From assembly GCF_025452235.1 (NCBI RefSeq), contig NZ_CP104964.1:1-64000 (forward strand): DNA of 64,000 nucleotides, read 5' to 3'. The notes beneath the pieces were generated by a model. That model searched no databases. It had not been told where the DNA came from and saw only the letters and a list, made by a program, of their open reading frames with translations. Shown piece after piece: positions 8,952-16,826 of this stretch (position 1 is the stretch's first letter; every line of letters starts with the position of its first letter). The stretch is from Devosia neptuniae. Lineage in GTDB: Bacteria > Pseudomonadota > Alphaproteobacteria > Rhizobiales > Devosiaceae. Both the position numbers and the translations under genes were made by a program.

Positions 8952-9365
8952 ATGACCGCACCGAACCGACTTAACCCACCAACACTTCCCAACAGTGAGG
9001 CCATCGGCTATTCGCAGATTTCGATCACCACGGGCCGCCTCGCCTTCGTTTCGGGCCAGGTGGCGATCATGGCGGACGGCGGGTTAACCCCTGCGGACAT
9101 TGTGTCGCAAACAGATTTGATCATCGCAAACCTGACCGAAGCCTTGAAGGCCCTTGAGGCATCGCCCCATGACATCGCGCAGATTCGAATTTACGTCGTT
9201 GATATGACCCCGGTCGAGGTGGAGACCGTGATGAGAAAAATGGGCGAATTCCTCTCCGGCGCAAAGCCGAGCCTGACAGGTATTGGCGTAAGCGCTTTGG
9301 CATCTCCGGAATTTCTGCTTGAGATTGAGATGGTCGTTCAGCTTGCGGATCGATCTGCAGACTGA
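8952..9365 (+). CDS. RidA/YjgF/YER057c family protein, 137 aa
   Basis: Small trimeric enamine/imine deaminase-family protein. RidA members hydrolyse reactive imine intermediates released by PLP enzymes; other members act in specific catabolic pathways. Family features: an N-terminal region that includes AIGYSQISITTGRLAFVSGQV, LTEALKALEASPHDIAQIRIYVVDM in the middle, and a C-terminal LEIEMVVQL. The catalytic arginine of true RidA proteins is usually in an R-x-x-x-V segment; here it falls in IAQIRIYVVDM. Divergent from the LysR gene that probably controls it. Confidence 0.9.
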   Translation: MTAPNRLNPPTLPNSEAIGYSQISITTGRLAFVSGQVAIMADGGLTPADIVSQTDLIIANLTEALKALEASPHDIAQIRIYVVDMTPVEVETVMRKMGEFLSGAKPSLTGIGVSALASPEFLLEIEMVVQLADRSAD

Positions 9366-9460
9366 CCCCATGCCTTGGAGTTTGGCTCGGCTACTCTCAA
9401 TTCCACGCGCGCGAAGACCTTACGGTCCCAGGCCCTGGTGGTTCCGACGCACAGGATCGC

Positions 9461-10138
9461 CTACAGCGTGGCGTAGTGCAGCAGGTGAGCGCCGTTGTAG
9501 ATGACGTGCACGACGATTGCTGGCCATAGCGAGTTGGTTTTTCTGAACAGGTAACCGGTCAGAACACCCACCATGAATGCGTCCAGCAGGATAACGCTGG
9601 GACCGTGAACGACTCCAAAAATGGCCGCGCTTCCCACGATTCCCGCCCAGGGACCATATCGATTGAGAGCATTGGCGATAACACCCCGGAACAGGACTTC
9701 CTCGCCGAAAGGGGTGAAAAGCGCGCCTGTCACCACCAGCACGATCAGGGATACCGGACCCGCTGTTGCAGCTGCCTGAAAATCGGCCTGGGTATTCGGC
9801 TCGGTCACGAACATGAAGTAGATGCCCTCGATAGCAAAGCTCAGGCCAAACGCCAGCAGGCCCAGACCAATGCCGGCTGCCAGCCACTTCTGCTCGACGG
9901 CACAGAAACCGAAAGCACGGAAATTTCGTATGCGCACAATCCAGGCTGCCAGCAGAGCCAGGCCGCCGGCCACGCCATTGGCAGCCATGCCAAAGATGCC
10001 GCGTATTGCGGCCTGCTCGTCCGGCATTTGGAGCATTGATACGCCGATGACCACGATGAGGGCGAGGTAGACGGCCAGTCCGACCGCGACCTCTAGCCAG
10101 CCGGGTCTAATCTCGTTTTCAGAGGAGGTGGCGTGCAT
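9461..10138 (-). CDS. CPBP-family intramembrane glutamic protease, 225 aa
   Basis: Integral membrane protease of the CAAX-prenyl-protease-like (ABI/CPBP) family. About six membrane helices are visible. The active-site motifs are intact: FGEEVLFRG (EExxxR), IFGVVHG (FxxxH), and VIYNGAHLL near the C-terminus. Bacterial members are linked to bacteriocin self-immunity or to membrane protein maturation, but the substrate cannot be inferred here. It is monocistronic on the minus strand, convergent with the RidA gene, and follows the mscS-like gene after a 315-base gap. Confidence 0.9.
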   Translation of the reverse strand: MHATSSENEIRPGWLEVAVGLAVYLALIVVIGVSMLQMPDEQAAIRGIFGMAANGVAGGLALLAAWIVRIRNFRAFGFCAVEQKWLAAGIGLGLLAFGLSFAIEGIYFMFVTEPNTQADFQAAATAGPVSLIVLVVTGALFTPFGEEVLFRGVIANALNRYGPWAGIVGSAAIFGVVHGPSVILLDAFMVGVLTGYLFRKTNSLWPAIVVHVIYNGAHLLHYATL

Positions 10139-10453
10139 TATGTTCTCTTCGAATGGCGGCGTTGAGGCGGCAGCAAAGCCGATGCCATGCGTTCGGGCGC
10201 CGAGTTGCCGCTAACCCTGAAGCAGGCCCCTTACGCCTGGATTACGGCGGGCGGTGCGTGATCAGTCGACTGATCTGGTGATTCTCGACCCGTTGGTTCG
10301 ACGAAGCTCCGATTGCCAGTGTTCGCCTGCCGCATCGTATCCCGCCGGGCTTCCAGGGGAACTGGAACGAGAACGCGACGTCCCGCTAGAACCGGTTCGT
10401 GAGTGCCTTCGAGATCGACCTTACGGGCGGCTCACGACCACACCCGAGAAGAC
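10139..10453. other. 315-base intergenic region with a perfect 16-bp palindrome
   Basis: Upstream of the protease gene. At 10260-10275 lies a self-complementary 16-mer, GATCAGTCGACTGATC, about 122 bases before the start codon, a plausible dimeric-regulator site. No gene recognised. Confidence 0.4.
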
Positions 10454-12565
10454 TCACAACTCGATCCCTCTCTCCGCAAGAAGCGCGCGGAAAGTGCCGT
10501 TGAAGGCTCTGGTCAGGTCGGCCTGGCGGAGTGGGGCAGTTCGCAACGAACCGCTGACGATGACGGAGCCGGCGTTGATTTCCTCGATACCAAGGTTCTG
10601 CAAGTCGCCCATGAAGGCGGAGGTGTAGCGCGGATTGGCCTTGAGTGTGGCGCTAGCATCGCGCATCGCGTCCAGAACCTGTTCCGGATCGACGCTCGAT
10701 GGCACCGAGTAACGGGGACGGAAGACCCCGAAATTGCGCGAACTGTTCTTCAGCGCCTTGATGGTAGAGAACGGTATCGAGTGCAGCGCTCCATCGGCAT
10801 CGCGCAGGCGCACCGTGCGCAGGGAAATGCCCTCCACCACGCCGCTTCGATCGCCCGTGTTGATGGTGTCCCCTATGGCCAGGGTATCCTCGGCCAGAAT
10901 GAACACACCGGTGATGACGTCTTGAACCAGTTGCTGGGAGCCAAAGCTGATCGCCAGGCCAAAGACACCGGCACCGGCAAGCAGCGGCGTCACGTCGACG
11001 CCGATATTGGCCAGGATCGCGATACCCGCCAGCAGAACCAATAGCATCATCAGGCTGTTACGCAGCAGCGGCAGAAGCGTTTGTGCCCGGTTGGAGCGTT
11101 GGCGTGGCCGCCCGAACGCGTCGGTGGGGGTGAGGGCGCTGGCGATCCAGGCATCCAGCGCCACCCAGATGAGCCAGGTGATCACGGCACATATGGCTGC
11201 GGCGGCCAGCGGTTGGCTCAGCTGGCGGCCATCCGCTTGCAACCAGCTCCAGAGGTCAAAGCCCCATATGCGGGCGATGACGACGATAGCAAAAAGAGCG
11301 ATCGCTATGTCGGTCGCCAATCGCGTGACACGGAGCATACCGGCAATCAGTGCGTGCCGCACCGCGCCATGCAGCCTGCGCCGGCGGTTGAGTACGCCAT
11401 CGTAGAGGCGATGTAGAAGGGCAACGGCGACCAGGCCGACAAGCACGGTGCCGAACGACCAGAAGACCTGGGTGAAGACGTCGTTATCGCGCTGTCCGGC
11501 AAACAGGCTGACGGCACTCAAGCCGATGAAGGCGTAAGCCAGCAGGTGCCAGTACCTGGCAAGGCGGCGCGTGGCATTTCGAATGGCATTTTTTGACCTG
11601 GGACTGTGCGCGGCGCGACCAAAAATCAAACGGCCAATGACCATGCGATGCCGGATGACCAGCGCCAGGGTTATGGCGGCGGCCGACATGTTCAGCGTAA
11701 AGGATGCGATATCGGCCGCGGACCAGCCGACGACGCGGCGCAGTTCGGCATCGCGCAGGAGCGCAGCGAAGGTCGACAGCATCCCGATCGGCAGCGCCCA
11801 TTTGAAGAGGCGCCTTTGGGCAAAGTGGACGACGCGGACGCCGCGCATCCCGCCAAGTGCCGACAGTCCTGCCATCGCCAGATCGGTCATCAGGATGGAC
11901 AGTAGGAGGCCGGCCGACAGGGTCAGAAATATCCGCGTGCCCAGATCCTGCGGAAGCATCAGGGACAATATCAGTGCGGCTAGGAGGAAGAATGCGACGT
12001 TGGCGATAATCTTGAGGCTCACTCCGACTGCCAGCAGGCGTTTGCGCACAGGCTGGGTTGGGGCAGTAAGACCACGTCCGACCCGGCGCAGAAAAAGACC
12101 GCCAGCAACGACGATCATGAAGCCGGGAAGGGCCCACATGAAAAAGCGCGTCAGTTCGCCACTTGCCACCCCGGCTTCTATTCGCGTCGCCAGTTGGGTC
12201 TGTGCCTGCTGCGCTTTCTGATCGATCGGGATGCCGAACGTGGTGGTCGGCAATTGCTCGACAATAGTCGTGGACCATTCCGACAGTACATCGATGAGCC
12301 CGGGAGCGGCGATGTCTTCTCCTGGCTGGGGCTCTGTGGTCGGAGTCTCGTCCTCACCGCTCTGATTGCTGGCGGCCGGTGGCGTGGCCGACATCTTGCG
12401 CAACTGCTCCAAGAGGTCCGTACGGACAGCGTCGTCCTCGAGCACGAGAATGAGGCGATCGATGGCCTCGGTGCGGGGATCGCGCGCGGGTGCGTCCTGC
12501 CCATTGGCAATCGAGGCCGAAAGCATGACCAGCAGCGCTGTTGCGATTGTCGCCAAGATTTTCAA
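10454..12565 (-). CDS. large MscS-family mechanosensitive ion channel, 703 aa
   Basis: Membrane channel that opens under osmotic down-shock. A signal peptide (KILATIATALLVMLSASIANGQDA) is followed by a periplasmic helical segment to about 150, then around ten membrane helices. Near residues 530-640 lies the MscS core: LANIGVDVTPLLAGAGVFGLA (pore helix TM3 with Gly/Ala packing), ISFGSQQLVQDVITGVFI and the beta domain EDTLAIGDTI. Length and layout resemble the long MscS paralogues (YnaI/YbiO/MscK types). I chose a TTG start at 12565 because AGGA lies 7 bases upstream and the signal peptide begins there; a TTG 12 codons further up lacks a good site. Confidence 0.92.
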   Translation of the reverse strand: MKILATIATALLVMLSASIANGQDAPARDPRTEAIDRLILVLEDDAVRTDLLEQLRKMSATPPAASNQSGEDETPTTEPQPGEDIAAPGLIDVLSEWSTTIVEQLPTTTFGIPIDQKAQQAQTQLATRIEAGVASGELTRFFMWALPGFMIVVAGGLFLRRVGRGLTAPTQPVRKRLLAVGVSLKIIANVAFFLLAALILSLMLPQDLGTRIFLTLSAGLLLSILMTDLAMAGLSALGGMRGVRVVHFAQRRLFKWALPIGMLSTFAALLRDAELRRVVGWSAADIASFTLNMSAAAITLALVIRHRMVIGRLIFGRAAHSPRSKNAIRNATRRLARYWHLLAYAFIGLSAVSLFAGQRDNDVFTQVFWSFGTVLVGLVAVALLHRLYDGVLNRRRRLHGAVRHALIAGMLRVTRLATDIAIALFAIVVIARIWGFDLWSWLQADGRQLSQPLAAAAICAVITWLIWVALDAWIASALTPTDAFGRPRQRSNRAQTLLPLLRNSLMMLLVLLAGIAILANIGVDVTPLLAGAGVFGLAISFGSQQLVQDVITGVFILAEDTLAIGDTINTGDRSGVVEGISLRTVRLRDADGALHSIPFSTIKALKNSSRNFGVFRPRYSVPSSVDPEQVLDAMRDASATLKANPRYTSAFMGDLQNLGIEEINAGSVIVSGSLRTAPLRQADLTRAFNGTFRALLAERGIEL

Positions 12566-12599
12566 AGCGTAGTCCTGGTTTGTGGTAGGTCGATTGCGC

Positions 12600-12629
12600 A
12601 AGGGATGTCGAGTGGCTGCGACATCCCTT
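12600..12629 (-). promoter_or_regulatory. perfect hairpin in the mscS-like leader region
   Basis: Arms AAGGGATGTCG and CGACATCCCTT are fully complementary (11 bp) around an 8-base loop. The hairpin ends about 34 bases before the chosen TTG start and abuts the alternative TTG at 12601. No T-tract follows on the minus strand, so a terminator is unlikely. It could be a 5'-UTR control structure or a dimer binding site. Confidence 0.55.
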
Positions 12630-12720
12630 CACTTTTGCAGCGCCCCGGTGCGTTGGCTACGGTGCATACCGGAATTGGAGGTCGCTTCGCCGCTCAAGTG
12701 TTCTGATTGAGGAAGCACCG

Positions 12721-12989
12721 TCAGAAGCTCAAGATGTGACACAGATGAGCGTTATTTTTGAGCTCCATTACGGCATGATGGAGTAGTTGAGGTGCAGGTG
12801 ATGGGAAACCAGGTGCAGCACCACGGTCGAGATCGGCAGGGGGTTTGCAGAACAGAAGGCCGGCTTGAATGCCGGTCGCGACCGCGTTCTGCATCGACGC
12901 CGCCTTGTCGGATTTCTCGTATGCGGCAACGGCGCCTGCGCTGAGCCGATAAAAAAGGTTGTGACCAGATCCACATCGCCTTGCTCCAT
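12721..12989 (-). pseudogene. candidate small gene with a frameshift at an A6/T6 run
   Basis: From an ATG at 12989 (MEQGDVDLVTTFF) the frame is coherent up to a run of six T (minus strand, 12951-12956). Adding one T joins it to YRLSAGAVAAYEKSDKAAS and onward to a stop at 12721, giving about 89 residues with one cysteine in AGLLFC. Neither half is persuasive alone and the ribosome site is weak, so this is only a candidate. A similar MEQG start follows the first gly-zipper gene at base 42. No family recognised. Confidence 0.3.
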
Positions 12990-13025
12990 TTTCCGGATGG
13001 GTGGTTGGCGGTATTTTGGGGCCGA

Positions 13026-13277
13026 TCAGCAGACGTCTATGTACTGGCGGCCATGGCGGTCGCGGTAGACGCATTTGCCCGGTTCGGTCGCCTTGCCGAT
13101 GACGGCTCCGGATGCGCCGCCTACGGCCGCGCCGATTGCGGCCCCTTCCCAGGAATTGGTGGTCAATCCGCCGATGAGAGCGCCGGACGCAGCACCGATC
13201 GCTGCGCCTCCGCCCGCAGACTGCGAACAACCGGCAAGGGCGACGGCTACCGCTGCGATCGCGATGATCTTCTTCAT
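13026..13277 (-). CDS. glycine-zipper lipoprotein, 83 aa (copy 2)
   Basis: Paralogue of the gene at 120-371, same length, with most positions identical. Signal MKKIIAIAAVAVALAGC has lipobox LAGC with the anchored cysteine at 17. The glycine zipper runs from about 24 to 62 (GAAIGAASGALIGGLTTNSW then AVGGASGAVIGKATEPG). The conserved end GKCVYRDRHGRQYIDVC follows. AAAGGAACC precedes the ATG. The two copies are 12.9 kb apart on the same strand and share an upstream element at equal distance, so both the gene and its control region were duplicated. Confidence 0.87.
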   Translation of the reverse strand: MKKIIAIAAVAVALAGCSQSAGGGAAIGAASGALIGGLTTNSWEGAAIGAAVGGASGAVIGKATEPGKCVYRDRHGRQYIDVC

Positions 13278-13355
13278 GATGGTTCCTTTCGTAAGCAGGT
13301 TCTGGGATCAGTGTCGCAATCGACACCGCCGAGTCCGAGCCTGATCAAGAGGCTG

Positions 13356-13372
13356 TGGAGCCATTCGCTTAC
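13356..13372 (-). promoter_or_regulatory. conserved 17-bp element upstream of gly-zipper gene copy 2
   Basis: TGGAGCCATTCGCTTAC, matching 445-461 at 16 of 17 positions, 78 bases before the start codon. See the entry at 445. Confidence 0.4.
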
Positions 13373-13486
13373 GGGGGACTTACGGCGAGCGGACAATCAC
13401 ACCAAACGCGGGGGCGTCAGGAACCGTCCATCCCATATGCGGTCGATGCTGGGCGGCCGCAGCCATCGGAGGAGGCGAAAGCGTCA

Positions 13487-13538
13487 GATTCGCATAAAAT
13501 GCGGTCTGAAATGGCAACTACCGACCTCATTGCGGTCA
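13487..13538 (+). repeat. dispersed intergenic repeat, copy A
   Basis: Two modules: GATTCGCATAAAATGCGGTC, with arms CGCAT/ATGCG around AAA, and GACCTCATTGCGGTC at 13523-13537, with arms GACC/GGTC. Related copies lie at 36887, 38770 and 58024, and a 3'-module-only copy at 60758, all between genes. Confidence 0.6.
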
Positions 13539-13619
13539 CAGGTGTAGGTGGTGGGTCGTCCTAAGACCGGACGTTGCAACGTATTGCTGCTGTCACGTTT
13601 GTGACCTATCATCGAGTTC

Positions 13620-13715
13620 ATGTTCATGTTCATGTTCGCGAACATTGCTGCGCTGGTTGTTCCGGCCACCTTTCTTGGTGGCGCCGGTCGTCGAGGTATT
13701 GGCGTCTTCCGCTAG
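13620..13715 (+). CDS. possible 31-aa small ORF or leader peptide before the tRNA-ligase-like gene
   Basis: Starts MFMFMF from three tandem TTCATG units, continues through a hydrophobic stretch (ANIAALVVPATF), and ends in a glycine-rich tail GGAGRRGIGVFR with five Gly codons among the last twelve. It stops 86 bases before a GlyRS-like gene and is followed by a 7-bp hairpin. That layout fits either a small membrane protein or a glycine-responsive leader. No clear ribosome site is seen. A short inverted repeat, GTCAC-GTTT-GTGAC, lies at 13591-13604 just upstream. Confidence 0.3.
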   Translation: MFMFMFANIAALVVPATFLGGAGRRGIGVFR

Positions 13716-13735
13716 ACGCGGAGCTCGGCAGGTGC

Positions 13736-13756
13736 CGTCTCCCCATGCTGGAGACG
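13736..13756 (+). promoter_or_regulatory. hairpin between the small ORF and the tRNA-ligase-like gene
   Basis: CGTCTCC pairs perfectly with GGAGACG around a 7-base loop, 20 bases after the small ORF stop and 45 bases before the next ATG. No U-tract follows, so it is not a standard terminator. It may be part of a leader control region. Confidence 0.4.
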
Positions 13757-13801
13757 TAAAGCCCAGAGCACACCTCCGATAAACCGATTGCGAGAGAGCA
13801 A

Positions 13802-14557
13802 ATGCTTTCCCTTTACGATGCCAACGGGCTCGTCCACTGGACAGAGCGCGACATTCGCGTGCGCGAAAGCGCCATCACCCATCTTTCTACCGAGGTCTCG
13901 ACTGCACTCAGGGCAACCAACTCTGCTTGGGATATTCGGCGAGTAGAGGCACCTTTGCTGTTACCTCGTGCGATGGTTTCTGAAGCCTATACGGCTGAGG
14001 ATATCTTCGTTCAGCAACGCCTGACAGAGCATGACCATGATTTGGTACTACGGCCCGAAACCACGCCGTCCACCTATGTCTACATGAGCCATTTGTTGGC
14101 CTCACACACTAAGGTTCGGTTGCCGCTCTGTGTCTGGCAGGCGGGCAAATCGTTTCGCCGTGAACAAGATCAGGCGACGAAACATGTGAGGCTCAAGGAA
14201 TTTTGGCAGATAGAATTCCAGTGCGCCTATGCCGCCGATACTGCCAATGATTATCACAGCGCAATTCTCGAACCAGTGCGGCGCATGCTTGCCGCCATCA
14301 CGCGGCTTCCAACGCGCATTGTCCCCTCTGATCGGCTACCAGCCTATTCAGAGATCACCATGGATGTGGAAGTGGACAATGGCGACAAGTGGATGGAAGT
14401 CGCTTCCATTTCGCGCCGAACGGACTTCCCGGGGACCGTAACTGTGGTCGGTAAATCAGGCACGCGCCAGATCGAGGTCAAGGTACTCGAAATCGCCATT
14501 GGTCTAGATCGATGTGTCTACAACTGGTCGATCGCAGACGAACGCGAGCCGGCCTGA
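13802..14557 (+). CDS. stand-alone class II aminoacyl-tRNA-ligase-like protein, 251 aa
   Basis: Catalytic-core-only relative of glycyl-type class II synthetases. The order of motifs follows GlyRS: VLRPETTPSTYVYM (compare LRPETAQG in GlyRS), motif 2 as LPLCVWQAGKSFRREQDQ then VRLKEFWQIEFQ, and a motif 3 GLDRCVYNWS near the end. The anticodon-binding domain of full synthetases is absent, and 251 residues is about half a synthetase. Such proteins may aminoacylate carrier proteins or small molecules, modify tRNA, or back up an essential enzyme; the sequence does not decide. GAGAG precedes the ATG. It stands alone and is followed by a good terminator. Confidence 0.75.
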   Translation: MLSLYDANGLVHWTERDIRVRESAITHLSTEVSTALRATNSAWDIRRVEAPLLLPRAMVSEAYTAEDIFVQQRLTEHDHDLVLRPETTPSTYVYMSHLLASHTKVRLPLCVWQAGKSFRREQDQATKHVRLKEFWQIEFQCAYAADTANDYHSAILEPVRRMLAAITRLPTRIVPSDRLPAYSEITMDVEVDNGDKWMEVASISRRTDFPGTVTVVGKSGTRQIEVKVLEIAIGLDRCVYNWSIADEREPA

Positions 14558-14563
14558 ACTAAT

Positions 14564-14589
14564 AGGGAGGGGTGTACGCACCCCTCTCT
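14564..14589 (+). terminator. intrinsic terminator after the tRNA-ligase-like gene
   Basis: GAGGGGTG pairs with CACCCCTC around TACG, extended by three more pairs including one G-U, 6 bases after the stop codon; TTATCC follows. The short T-tract is imperfect but the stem is strong. Confidence 0.7.
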
Positions 14590-14861
14590 TATCCTATCCA
14601 GCGGAGATGCGTCCCGGCGGGGCGATGGCGGATGTCAGCTATCTCCTATGCGTTTCCAAAAGCTGTCATTCTGCTTACCACCCCAATCTGGTTGCGCATC
14701 TGAGTGGACTCTGCTCCCAAACGGGGGTTCGTTGCCTGTCAGTCGAGCGGGCTACGCGATCAGAGCGGTTAACCGCTGGGCGCGCACCCGCCTCACGAAA
14801 TCGCTGCAGGGTGTCGATCACGAGCTTCTCCGGCAGAAGCGCTCACCAGCCTGCGGACATG

Positions 14862-16187
14862 CTAGCGGACGAAGGTGTCTCGGTCGCCGGCCGGCGTGGG
14901 GATCTCGATGTCCAGCCGACGGCAAGTCGTGCGGATGTTGGTGGCTAAAAGGTCCGCGAAGTCCTTAAGGTATTCCGCAGCGATGTCTTCGATTTTCTCG
15001 TTAAGACGCCGAATTGTGGCGGGAACGATGTCGCCAGCCAATCGACGCCGCCCGGCTCTTGAGGAAAAACCTAGGGCGGCCAGAAAATCGTCCACAGCGT
15101 CCCAGCTCAACGCGTTGAGAAGTTCAGCATTTCCGATGCGGTAAGCAAACTCGTCGGTGGTGCCGCGGTCAAGCATGGTGGGCATGACATCGTAACGGGG
15201 GGTGCTATGTATTCGGTTTCCCGGAAGATGAAAGATTGAGAAATTCTTGGCGTGACCGTCGACATTTCCGATGAGGAGATCGAAGAAGGTCTCTTCGACG
15301 AAGAGACGCTTTTCTACGGCCGGGTCAATCGTTTGGTCGAGCAGTTGACCAACGGCGACCGCATCGAAGCGCCGTCCTTCGGTGCCCCTTCGTTCGTATT
15401 TTTGTCGGGCAGGGAGCCCAAGGGCTTGGCAGAAGTCTTCCTGATGGCGGCGAATGATCCTGCCGTCTTGATCGATTTTCCGGTCAAATCGCTCTACAGC
15501 CAGAACGGAAATACCGCCTATTTCCACAACGCTTGTGGATGCGGTCGGGAAGCCAAATGAGCGAGAAAGCTCCATTGCGGCGTGCTCGTGCAGCGCGTCG
15601 CGCCGGTGTCGGTCATCGGGCACTTTCAATATATGCGTCGTTGGCGCGCCAGACCCTTCACGCGGCTCAGCGAAGCGTCCGTCGGGAAGGCGGGTAACCG
15701 CGATCTTGCTTTGGACGCCTGCGAGGGGCGAGGGATCCTGCACGTCCGCGGGTAGGGCACGTCTCTCGTGCAACGACTGGATGATCGCGATAAGACGATC
15801 ATCGGCCAGAGGCACATAGTCCGCCAATAGATCGCCTGGCACCTTTGTGGCCGGCGCTCCCTCCGGTAAGACCGATATTGCGCCCGAACAGTCCTTGCCG
15901 AGGTGAAGCAATATGCCTGCGATGTCATCGTTGGCGATGTCATACTTGGCGATTATGTCGGCTCTGGCCGTATCGCGCTCCTGCAAGAGATTGTCGAAGT
16001 AGGCGCGAGTAGGTGGGTCGCCGTAACCGGTTTCGCTAAGCGGAAGAGACATTGATATCGCCATAGCGTCCGGCCGCGCCAAATAGTCGGGGCGATATGC
16101 AAACGCGACCCCGCCGCGGTCGTCCCCAAACAGGTGACCGATCGGCTGGTCGAAACCATCAAGTCGGACGTCCAACGTTATGGGCAT
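14862..16187 (-). CDS. hipA: HipA-family serine/threonine kinase toxin, 441 aa (system 1)
   Basis: Toxin of a type II hipBA module. HipA kinases phosphorylate a tRNA synthetase (GltX in E. coli) and cause growth arrest; the target here is unknown. Couple_hipA-like N-terminus at about 1-110; kinase core from about 150 with the G-loop region GVQSKIAVTRL, the ATP-lysine segment THILKVPDD, the catalytic loop LLIGNVDGHAKNFSIF (Asp and Asn in place) and the metal-binding region RYDVMPT. The start overlaps the hipB stop (TGATG), so the antitoxin is made first. All kinase residues I can check are intact, so it should be active. Confidence 0.9.
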   Translation of the reverse strand: MPITLDVRLDGFDQPIGHLFGDDRGGVAFAYRPDYLARPDAMAISMSLPLSETGYGDPPTRAYFDNLLQERDTARADIIAKYDIANDDIAGILLHLGKDCSGAISVLPEGAPATKVPGDLLADYVPLADDRLIAIIQSLHERRALPADVQDPSPLAGVQSKIAVTRLPDGRFAEPREGSGAPTTHILKVPDDRHRRDALHEHAAMELSRSFGFPTASTSVVEIGGISVLAVERFDRKIDQDGRIIRRHQEDFCQALGLPARQKYERRGTEGRRFDAVAVGQLLDQTIDPAVEKRLFVEETFFDLLIGNVDGHAKNFSIFHLPGNRIHSTPRYDVMPTMLDRGTTDEFAYRIGNAELLNALSWDAVDDFLAALGFSSRAGRRRLAGDIVPATIRRLNEKIEDIAAEYLKDFADLLATNIRTTCRRLDIEIPTPAGDRDTFVR

Positions 16188-16525
16188 CAACGATCCTTCA
16201 CGATGAGGTCGATACCCAGGGCGTTCAGCACCTTTAGGACTTTGCCGATTTCCGCAGTTGGCTTGCCGGATTCGAGCTCCGACACAAACCGCCGACCCAC
16301 ACCTGCTAGATCGGCAAACTCCTGTTGGGTGAGCTTTTTTGCCTTTCGACGGGTCATCACGAATTCGCCAAGCTGGTCTAGAGAGCGGATCTCACGGGAT
16401 ACGGTCAGCTTTGCTGACAATGTCCCCTCTCCGCTAATGGCCCCCTTTAGGTACTGGTTTGTCTTTTTAGCCGCCAACTCTAGGGCAGATACAGCGTCCT
16501 TCGTATCACTGGGCTTCATCATCAT
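16187..16525 (-). CDS. hipB: HipB-like helix-turn-helix antitoxin, 112 aa (system 1)
   Basis: Antitoxin and autorepressor for the HipA encoded directly after it. The C-terminal half is a Xre/HTH_3 domain: LGEFVMTRRKAKKLTQQEFADLAGVGRRFVSELESGK, then TAEIGKVLKVLNALGIDL, which is typical of HipB. Residues 1-45 form an extension with no known motif. The gene begins with three ATG codons in a row; I give the first, at 16525, with GGGAG only 4 bases upstream, so the second or third may be used. The ribosome site lies inside operator copy 1, so bound repressor or RNA polymerase traffic would directly affect it. Confidence 0.85.
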   Translation of the reverse strand: MMMKPSDTKDAVSALELAAKKTNQYLKGAISGEGTLSAKLTVSREIRSLDQLGEFVMTRRKAKKLTQQEFADLAGVGRRFVSELESGKPTAEIGKVLKVLNALGIDLIVKDR

Positions 16526-16528
16526 TAT

Positions 16529-16544
16529 GCTCCCGTACGGTAGC
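16529..16544. promoter_or_regulatory. hipBA operator copy 1
   Basis: GCTCCCGTACGGTAGC, a 16-bp near-palindrome centred on CCGTACGG. It begins 4 bases upstream of the first hipB ATG and contains the GGGAG ribosome site on the minus strand. Two more copies follow at 50-base and 40-base spacing. Confidence 0.7.
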
Positions 16545-16578
16545 TGGTACCACATCTTGCGGGTTCATGCTACTAGTT

Positions 16579-16594
16579 GCTCCCGTACGGTAGC
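16579..16594. promoter_or_regulatory. hipBA operator copy 2
   Basis: Identical 16-mer to copy 1, 50 bases further upstream of hipB. Five helical turns between centres would place both copies on the same face of DNA, suiting cooperative binding. Confidence 0.7.
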
Positions 16595-16618
16595 TTTGTA
16601 CCAGCGGTCCCGCAATTT

Positions 16619-16634
16619 GCACCCGTACGGTAGC
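16619..16634. promoter_or_regulatory. hipBA operator copy 3
   Basis: GCACCCGTACGGTAGC, one base different from copies 1 and 2, 40 bases beyond copy 2. The core CCGTACGG is unchanged. Confidence 0.65.
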
Positions 16635-16826
16635 GTTATCCGAAACAGAGCATTGGCTCAGTTCGAGCTGGAGGACACTGCCTTATTGCACCTTCAGCGC
16701 GCCGACCTCAGTTCGGCCCTCTAGAGCCTAGGTCTGCCTTAACGCAACGGCTTTGCCGTCCTCCGCTCCGGCATGCTGTGCGTTCACGACATTGAGGGAT
16801 ACAAACGCCGTATGCTTCGCCGGCGG

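Noticed and set aside
13620..13637. Tandem TTCATG units as a microsatellite or CRISPR-like repeat
   Set aside because: Only three units, no spacers; more likely the start of a short ORF.
14514..14968. Plus-strand frames after the tRNA-ligase-like gene
   Set aside because: They begin inside the previous gene and run antisense to hipA; a terminator separates them from transcription.
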